Assembly: GCA_003049485.1 (NCBI GenBank)
Contig: PYST01000052.1
Coordinates: forward strand, 1-64,000
DNA: 64,000 bases
Source: Ophioceras dolichostomum
Lineage: Eukaryota; Ascomycota; Sordariomycetes; Magnaporthales; Ophioceraceae
Direction: 5' to 3'
The position numbers were made by a program, and so were the translations under genes. This document shows, piece after piece, positions 57,181-64,000 of the stretch; the first letter of the stretch is position 1; every line of letters starts with the position of its first letter. Below the pieces are notes generated by a model. That model was not told where the DNA came from. It saw only the letters and a program-made list of their open reading frames with translations, and made no database searches.

Positions 57181-58196
57181 ATGGCGTTGCCGCTTCTTAG
57201 ATCCTTCCTGGCGCCGGCCCTACGGAGGCCAGCAATCTCGAGGATACCCCTAACCGTCACATTCCCGTCGTCGTCGCCGTTGCCGTCCGCACCACCAAAA
57301 CCTTCATTCCCTTCTCCACGAACATTCGCCTCGACACCAGCACGCAGCGCGACGCTGAACCAAGTTCTCAGGGTACGCACGAATCGTTCTCTCGCACCCT
57401 GCGCTCGTCTCGTGACCTTCTCCAAGTCACACTCTCTATCCATTGCCTCCCGATTCTCCCTCCTTCAACGCCCCTCAAGCACCGCTTGCCGCCTCTCGAA
57501 CCACAACACCTATGCTAACCTCAAAAACTCCTCTGCAGGGCTGCCGTAAACCCCAACGCGCCCGCCACCACCGCTCCCCTGCCCTAGCGGACATGCGCGC
57601 CCCCGAGATGAAGGGCGTCTGTCTGCGCGTGGGCGTGACCCGGCCCAAGAAGCCCAACTCGGGCGAGCGAAAGACGGCCCGTATCCGACTCTCGAATGGG
57701 CGCATGATCACGGCTATCATTCCCGGCGAGGGACACAACATCGCCATGCACTCCGTCGTGCTGGTACGGGGAGGTCGCGCGCAGGATTGTCCTGGAGTGC
57801 GGTATCATTGCGTGAGGGGTGCTGGAGATCTGGTTAGTTTACTACCTACACCACTACACCACTACTACACCACTGCACCGCTAGCCCCCGGTTCGTTTTC
57901 TCTCGACGGCCCCGGCATGCCTTGCCTTGCCTGCTTTGCCTCTGCGTTGTCATCCCTCCGGAGAGAGTTCGCACTGTCTCCTCTGGCTGGCTACATGCCC
58001 CTCCAGTCCTTCCACCCTCAGTCTTTGATTCCGTGGTCCGCTTGGCTCTGTGGATAGATGCGCCAACGTCTTTCTTTCAAGAAAAACAGGAATGAATCCA
58101 CTAACAATACACCATCTGCAGGGCGGCGTTCCTAACCGCACTACATCAAGGAGCAAGTACGGGTCGAAGAAGCCTAAGAAGGCCTCTATCGGCTAA
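57181..58196 (+). CDS. Mitochondrial small-subunit ribosomal protein uS12m
   Basis: Three exons, 57181-57372, 57539-57832 and 58122-58196, 186 residues, all introns phase 0. A Ser/Pro/Ala-rich import leader ends near SATLNQVLR; exon 2 begins GCRKPQRARHHRSPAL, continues MKGVCLRVGVTRPKKPNSGE and RKTARIRLSNGRMITAIIPG (the conserved uS12 PKKPNS loop at the decoding centre), then GHNIAMHSVVLVRGGRAQDC and GVRYHCVRGAGDL. Exon 3 adds GGVPNRTTSRSKYGSKKPKK. It belongs to the mitoribosome decoding site. Intron 2 carries a CTACACCACTA-type repeat near 57847. Confidence 0.96.
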
Positions 58197-59135
58197 ATAT
58201 TGTGGCTGGTTGGCGTCCGTTGTTCATGAGCAAGCGTGTCCCGACGTGGAACACTTTGCTTTCCGGGGCGCTTGAAGACGCCAGAGTCTATTTTGCTGTT
58301 TAACCCTTGTACTATCTTTTCCACCTTATCACGTGTATCTTATCTAGAGCGGCATTGTAGCATACGAATGCGAAGTTCGCCTGGCCCGTCCAAGCCATAT
58401 ATGGCCCAGCCCATATCGGAGCACATGATGTTGTCCGGATCCATCCAGCCGGAACTCGTCGCGGCCTGCTTCCTTCGATGTGAAGAGGCGAGGTTACTAA
58501 TGCTCACCGTCTCCGCATCGTCCCTCCCCTCGAGGTAGTTTTCTCACGTCCGCTCGTCTGTGCCCGCGGATGGCTAAAGCTAGGAAACTCATCTGTAGAA
58601 GGCCAGGACACTCGTCGAATAAGCACCTAAGTAGGTAGCTAATATGTACATAACAAACTTCCAATCTCCTAACAAAAACAGTAACAGAAGGAGAAAAAAC
58701 CCTATTCTTCATGCCTGTGAGGGCCTTTCGGTCCCCCCATTGTTCTGCCGTCGTCTCCCCCTGTTCCTAGTGGTTTCCCGATTTGCCTGTCCGTCTGTCT
58801 GTAAACTGATAAAAAGCCCGATAGATTTTGTTTTGCGTTTTGGGCGATGTTCTGATGTGGATGAAAATAAGCGTGTTGAATGCAGAAACCGACCAACAGA
58901 CAAGGACAGCCCTTATTGAAAGACGCACACAGGGACGAACGGTCGAATAGAATAAAAAGAGAAAGCAAAACGTAAGGGAGAAACTACAAGAAAAGTCTAT
59001 TTGGTGTTGCGTTCGTCGTTTGAGTCCTCCCTTCGCAGAGTGGGAACGCATCCGATCCATCCATCCGATAACCATCCATTACCACACACGAAAGGGCCGT
59101 CGTCCCGATGGAAGAGTAAGGTTGTTAAGGCTAGT
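58197..59135. other. Convergent intergenic region
   Basis: 3'-to-3' spacer between uS12m and the mannosyltransferase. A CACCTAAGTAGGTAG motif lies near 58624. No gene is seen. Confidence 0.6.
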
Positions 59136-60861
59136 TTAGTCAGACTGGTTCTCCCAACCCTCTGGCTTCTCCAAGCCGTTGACCTCGAAGTATCTCGATG
59201 TGCCTGTGTGTGATTACAACAACACATGATTAGCCGTCGACTCGGTGAGTTCACAAGTATTGGGCATGATGGCAGGGAAAGAGAAAGGAACGCAAAAAAT
59301 TTCGCGTGGCGGTAGTGGTGGTGGTGAAAACGTACAAGAATAGCCCTTCCAGTCAAAGTTCTCCTTCGGGTTGCAGTGGCACTTGAGCTGGGTCCGCAGC
59401 TTCTCGCCGGTCGGGCAGTGCGTGAAGGGGACGTGCCAGTAGGCGATGTCGTTAAAGAAGTGGATCTCCTCCTTCTTGAGCATCAGCGCGGCGGCGATGG
59501 AGTGCACGGGGGCGTCGCCCCAGCGCTCGTAGAAGAACCCGCCGTCACGGTCGAGTGACTCGAAGTAGTCGATGTAGGCCTGGGAGCGGAGCCAGCTGAG
59601 GCTGCCGATCTCGAAGTTGGACCACTGCAGTTTTTTAGATTGCGAATTTTGTGAGTTAACTTTTCTCTAGATGATAATGATCATGATAAAATGTAGTCGA
59701 AGAATAGGGAAATGTGGGCAAAGGAAGAACGTACGAAGTGGCAGTGGTTGTAGTTCTCGCCGCCGTCATCACTCAGGAAGCCCATGGTGTTGCCCTCGAC
59801 GATGTGCTCCGGGTGGTTCTTCATGAACTTCTTGACGCTGTCCCACAGAGTCGGGATGGTCTCGACGTACTCGTACAGGCTCAGGACGAAGCTGTACTTC
59901 TTCTTGTTCTCATGCATGAAGCGGAAGGGGTCGTAGTGGATGTCGCAGTAGAGCTCGACGCTCGGCTCGACGCGCCAGTAGTATTCGTAATTCATCATGA
60001 GCGGCTGGCGGAAGAAGAATCCGGACTCGAAGCGGCACATGTGGCGGTAACTGACAGAGTCGCCGTAGATGATCTTGCGCTGAGCCATGTCCTCGCGCAC
60101 CTTCTTGGCCTTCTCCTGGTCGATCCATTCCGGGAAGGACCAGTGCTCGGGCGCAATCTCACCATAGTGCGTCTTTCCGGAGACGAGGGAGGTGGTGACC
60201 TTCTTGAACGTCGCATCGAACGGCTTGTCGTTGAGGAACACCCAGTCGTAGTTGTAGCGCTTGTTGAACCGGTCCTCCACCTGCCGGATGGACTTCGCTA
60301 TCTCCCACACGTCGGAGTTGCGGGCGAGCGTCACGAATGTGGCGTTCATCCGCGGGCCGGGCGCCACGCTCACGAGGTCCTCCCACTCTGGGTCGCCGGG
60401 CATCATGGCCATCGGGTGCTCGGCTCCATCGTTGGCGGGCTTGGGCGGCTTGCTTGAGGGCGTCGACACGGGCGCTTCCTTAGCCTTGGACACGGGTGTT
60501 TTCTCGTCGTTGTTGTTGATCAGCGGAGGCGTCTTCTCCTGCGATGTCCCAGACCCGGGCGGGGTCTTTTCTGTTGACTTGTCTGGCGATGTCGGCTTCC
60601 CGGTGCTCGTGCGCCCTGTGTATGCGTCTGGTTTTAGGTTGACGCCCTCGTACGATGAATGTGATACGAAGTAGAAGACCGCTAGGAACTGTTTGTTTGC
60701 CGACCACTCTGTCAGTCAGCTATCTTGTCGATTGGAAAACTGTGGCTGGCGGCTGCCGCGCAGTTCGAACGGAATGGTAAAATAGGGTGGTGCTGCGCGT
60801 CGTCACGTACAAAAAATGCGAACAGTATGTATCGCACATAGCGTGCACTGCCTGCAGCCAT
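59136..60861 (-). CDS. Alpha-1,2-mannosyltransferase, KRE2/KTR family (GT15)
   Basis: Four exons, 60811-60861, 59735-60688, 59336-59624 and 59136-59203, 453 residues. The first splice completes a type II anchor: RYVRYILFAFF joined to FLAVFYFV. A Pro/Ser/Thr/Lys-rich stem follows. The catalytic domain starts near NATFVTLARNSDVWEIAKSI and contains YNYDWVFLNDKPFD, YYWRVEPSVELYCDIHYDPF (EPxVxxYC metal/GDP-mannose motif), EGNTMGFLSDDGGENYNHCH and FFYERWGDAPVHSIAAAL, all diagnostic of GT15. The tail ends CTSRYFEVNGLEKPEGWENQ. It adds alpha-1,2-mannose to O- and N-linked glycans in the Golgi using GDP-mannose and manganese. No key residue is missing. Confidence 0.96.
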
Positions 60862-63215
60862 CTTGGCGGTGGTGTTGCGAGATCCCTCGCGGCGATCAAA
60901 TTGAGAGGATCAGAATTGGTATTGGGAACTCGAGGAAGTAGGAGTGCTTAATCGGTCTTGAGGACGGAGGAGATAATCAAGCCGTCTTGTCCAAGGTCGC
61001 CTTTGGGACAGGTTTGGGGACACTTCACTCTCTCTTTCTCTCCGAAGGGAGGCGACGGAGTCGCTGTGGTCCTCAAAAGGGGTGACCGGGGTGCCTAGCG
61101 AACAAGACCTTGATTCATCAGGAGAACACAAAGAATGTCGAGTAACCGTGTCCAGTCCACTCAAATGTCGCCCATAGCCAACGTGGAACTGCCGCGATTA
61201 CAGTGATGGCAGGTTCGGCAGAGAGGGGAAAGAACCTGGGTGTAGAACGGGAAGGCGTGGACGAGAAAAAAGAAGTCGCACGAATGGAGTGCTGAATGCG
61301 TTCGTTGGCGGTAGGTGGTGGTGCTGGCGGTTTTTGGAGGTGGTTAGGCGATGGGCTGCGCAGCTGCACACTGTCGTGGGTACCCGCCAAAGCCCCAGTG
61401 CCATCTCAGGGGTGACATTCGGGGCGCTAGAAGCCGCCCGAAAATTTTCTTCGTGACCTCGTATTAGCTGGAGTCCAGTGCTAACAGTCCTCCACGCAAA
61501 ACCACCGCCGATCTGCTATCACAGCACCTTCACCTGCTCAAGTCATCCGCTTTCTGACAGGGCCAATGGCCCCCGCGATCCGCGGCCCCCCTGTTCCGCG
61601 AATTGGACAAGCTTCAGCTTGCCCCCTGACCCGAGTGCCCTTCAAGCACATTTTACTGGGTCCAGGTCGTCCAAAGGTTCATCCTGCCGCTGACCGACCC
61701 GACCAGGCTGTGGTTTACGATGGATTGCGTTTCCTTTCTTCTATGAGGACCCCGTGGACTGGTCGACTCTTTGATCTGATCGCTGTGCTTCGAGGCCAAA
61801 TCGAGAATTCACTTTTTTCCGGGTTACGAACCCGTTCTAGGTTCCAAACGTCGGGCTAGATTCTCATGTTCTGCAAAGGCCCAGAGCCACAACCAGTTTT
61901 CAACCAGTCGCTGAACTGGAAGCCTTAGATGTCCTCGTCACCACACCCCCTTTTTTTCATGGCCGTTGATGGATCCCTGACGTTTCTGCCAAATGGGATC
62001 GGTGCCAACGAATCGACTCAGGCCATAGAACGCGTCGTGTCAGACGGAACTAAACCGATTCTGCTCCAGATTCAGCAAGCTTTCCCTTGATAATCCGGTG
62101 TCACTCATGGTTTCTACATAGAGATCCAGGCGATCCAGGCAATGCGACGGCCCCAGAACCTGCATGCATTAGCTGGGAAATACAATTTAAAGGGACTCCG
62201 TTCATATCAGGAAGTACGGGAGCAGCATGCTTGTACAAAGACACAGCCGCCGTGATTGACAAAGGAGGTGAGGGGGAGGGTCTTGGGGAAACGCCAGCAC
62301 TGCAATGCACGCGGGAGTCGAGTTGGCAACGAATCGACGGGCTAAGCCTTCTTGTGCTCTCCGACGACACATCATGTAATACCCCATTGTCGATAGAATG
62401 ACAGAGCACCGGGCTCCAGGTTATGGATTGAAGATCATCGGCTGAAGATAATGACGGAATCATGTGACCCCTCGCGTGATCGGCCTCACCTAAGCCGTCC
62501 GGACACACACATCGGGGCGCACGGATCATTTTTCGCTACCTAATAGCTTGCTTCACCATCCCCCACCAACCTTTTTTTTTATGTTGGCCTCATTCTCCAG
62601 CCCAAGCTGCGTACCACTCATCTGCTAACAGCCTGCGACTTTCGCTGGTGCTTCTCAAGGCTCCAGGTGTCTTCTGTGGCTCTCGTTTGGTTGCGCCGCT
62701 CATTTTTTCCTTCTTTTCTAAGCGCGAACTCGGCTGCTTCGTGCTGCCGCTTCTCGGCATCGTTCGTCCTTCCTTTCTTGTTTCGTATCATCAACATGGT
62801 AGCTTCCAGAGACGACTGTCGTATTGTCTTGGTTCTAGCATAACTGTAAGTAGCATCGCTGCCAGCCGCTGTCAATCATTTGCCTGCCTCTTCCCGGCCG
62901 TTGCCCTCCTTTGCGAAAGCTTGGTTGAACCACACCTTCGGCCGGGTCCCGCTTCTGTTCTCCCCAAGCCTCCTCTCCCTCTCCAGGCCAAACTTCAGGA
63001 CGCGCCATGTCTTCCTTGTCCTCGTGCCCTGGACCAGGCCTTCTGGCGTGGCCACACAACCAATAATCTGCCCTCGACGGCAATCGTCGGGCCTCTGCCT
63101 CAGAGACGCCCGCTTCAGACTCTCTGCCAAAGTCTTCGCGTCAGTTCACCATGCTAACGACTCCTCCAGTATCTCTCGGTTTTCGGTCCCGCCCCGACCC
63201 TCCTCCGATCCAACG
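60862..63215. other. Divergent intergenic region, 2.35 kb
   Basis: Lies between the mannosyltransferase (minus) and PAT1 (plus). Short frames have no domain. The last 200 bases are C/T-rich and may be the PAT1 leader, possibly including a leader intron. Nothing else is recognised. Confidence 0.5.
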
Positions 63216-64000
63216 ATGTCGTTCTTCGGTTTCGATACGTCCGGCCATAACAAGGCCGCGCCGGGCTTCGCTCAGGCCCACGATCCGTTCGCTGGTCTCG
63301 GCCATGATGAAGATGCCACGGCGCTCGAGTTTGAGGACACATACGACGGACTCGGGGACCAGCTGGACGATGGCGACGACGCCTTCAACGACGACACATT
63401 TGGTGGTGGCTCCACCAGCGTCGGCAATGTCGGCAAGGACTTCGACTTCTTTGGACAAACCGCTACGGTTGCCGGTGTCATCGACGAGGAGCACACACGC
63501 TTCAAGCTCCAACACCCCGGCACCAGAGGCTCTGTCTCCGTCCCGGGCTATCAGCAGCCTGCTCCGAAGAAGCCCGCACCTGCGCGTTCCGGATATGAGA
63601 AGTATGCGGAGCCCGAGCCCGTCTCAGAGCTGCAGGTCGATGCCGCGTTGTGGGGCACGGTGCCGAAAAAGCAACCTGCCGCTGCGCCGGCGGCTGCCGT
63701 ACCTTCATCGACCTCAGCAGCTACCGCTGCTGGCCCTGCCGGCCGCAAGGTTATGAGCCTCGAAGAGGTCGAGGCGCAGATGATGCGACAGCAGGCAAAG
63801 AAGCCAGCCCAGCCCGAGCGAGCTCCAGTCTCTACTTCCCAGCAGCATGTCCCTGCCTCTGCGCCGCAACAACAGACTGGCGATTTCTTATATGCACAGC
63901 CCAAGTCTATGCCCCCTCCTGTCCCGTCGCCGTCTGATCACGGGCTTCCCCACGAAGCTGCTGCTGCATTTGCCCAGAGTCATCCTCAGGCCCCTCCTGT
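63216..64000 (+). CDS. PAT1: Pat1 mRNA decapping/decay factor, 5' part
   Basis: The frame is open from ATG 63216 to the end of the window (261 codons) and is truncated there. It begins MSFFGFDTSGHNKAAPGFAQ, then DPFAGLGHDEDATALEFEDT, YDGLGDQLDDGDDAFNDDTF and VGKDFDFFGQTATVAGVIDE, the acidic/aromatic N-terminus of fungal Pat1, which binds Dhh1 in yeast. VMSLEEVEAQMM is the characteristic 'MSLEEVEA' motif; a Pro/Gln/Ala-rich stretch follows. Pat1 joins the Lsm1-7 complex and decapping enzymes in cytoplasmic P-bodies. The Pat1 helical C-terminal domain lies beyond the window. Confidence 0.92.
   Translation, partial: MSFFGFDTSGHNKAAPGFAQAHDPFAGLGHDEDATALEFEDTYDGLGDQLDDGDDAFNDDTFGGGSTSVGNVGKDFDFFGQTATVAGVIDEEHTRFKLQHPGTRGSVSVPGYQQPAPKKPAPARSGYEKYAEPEPVSELQVDAALWGTVPKKQPAAAPAAAVPSSTSAATAAGPAGRKVMSLEEVEAQMMRQQAKKPAQPERAPVSTSQQHVPASAPQQQTGDFLYAQPKSMPPPVPSPSDHGLPHEAAAAFAQSHPQAPP

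Noticed and set aside
1..64000. CRISPR arrays, rRNA genes, tRNA genes, endogenous viral genes
   Set aside because: No direct-repeat/spacer array, no 5S/18S/28S sequence, no foldable tRNA and no viral-type replicase or capsid frame was seen.

Overview
The window is nuclear DNA of a filamentous ascomycete, most likely a Sordariomycete. Genes are GC-rich, spread over both strands and separated by long AT-richer spacers. They are interrupted by short GT-AG introns (47 to about 330 nt), and the products are typical of Pezizomycotina: a fungal protein kinase C, RPO41, She9/Mdm33, KRE2/KTR mannosyltransferase, Pat1, a DUF6594 protein, and an NB-ARC/TPR NLR-like protein. Exon structures were assembled by hand from splice sites, reading phase and family resemblance; the total coding length closes to a multiple of three in each complete multi-exon model.

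Layout. 0.9-2.0 kb: a HAD phosphatase of the yeast Pyp1 type. 2-10 kb: a gene-poor accessory block. It holds a decayed Gly/Tyr/Gln-rich reading frame, a degenerate pogo/Fot1-type transposon with 39-bp inverted ends and TA target duplication (5367-7234), a 229-bp solo LTR with a 5-bp CCTTA duplication (7390-7618), and an intact Gly/Tyr/Ser/Gln-rich low-complexity protein (9349-9948). 10.4-14.9 kb: a nine-exon NLR-like protein of 1019 residues. 17-18.6 kb: a DUF6594 membrane protein. 19-22.8 kb: a GT61-like glycosyltransferase and a GPI-anchored secreted protein. 24.4-29.2 kb: mitochondrial RNA polymerase RPO41. 29.6-30.5 kb: a SAM methyltransferase. 31.2-35.1 kb: four very small hydrophobic proteins on one strand, the first an IFI6/IFI27 (ISG12)-like protein. 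35.1-41.1 kb: six kilobases with no convincing gene. 41.1-43.4 kb: a Dal5-like MFS permease. 44.1-46.5 kb: a small hypothetical protein and She9/Mdm33. 47.5-51.9 kb: protein kinase C. 55.1-61 kb: an acyl-CoA dehydrogenase, mitochondrial ribosomal protein uS12m and a KTR mannosyltransferase. 63.2 kb to the end: the 5' part of PAT1.

Conserved housekeeping genes (RPO41, She9, uS12m, acyl-CoA dehydrogenase, Pkc, KTR, Pat1) dominate from 24 kb rightward; several serve mitochondria or the cell wall. The most unusual parts are 5-18 kb, where an NLR-like gene lies beside a prion-like low-complexity gene and transposon relics, and 31-35 kb, where an interferon-induced-6-16-like protein heads a run of tiny membrane proteins. 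Functional links within these two blocks are inference from proximity only. No rRNA, tRNA, CRISPR array or virus-derived gene was recognised.
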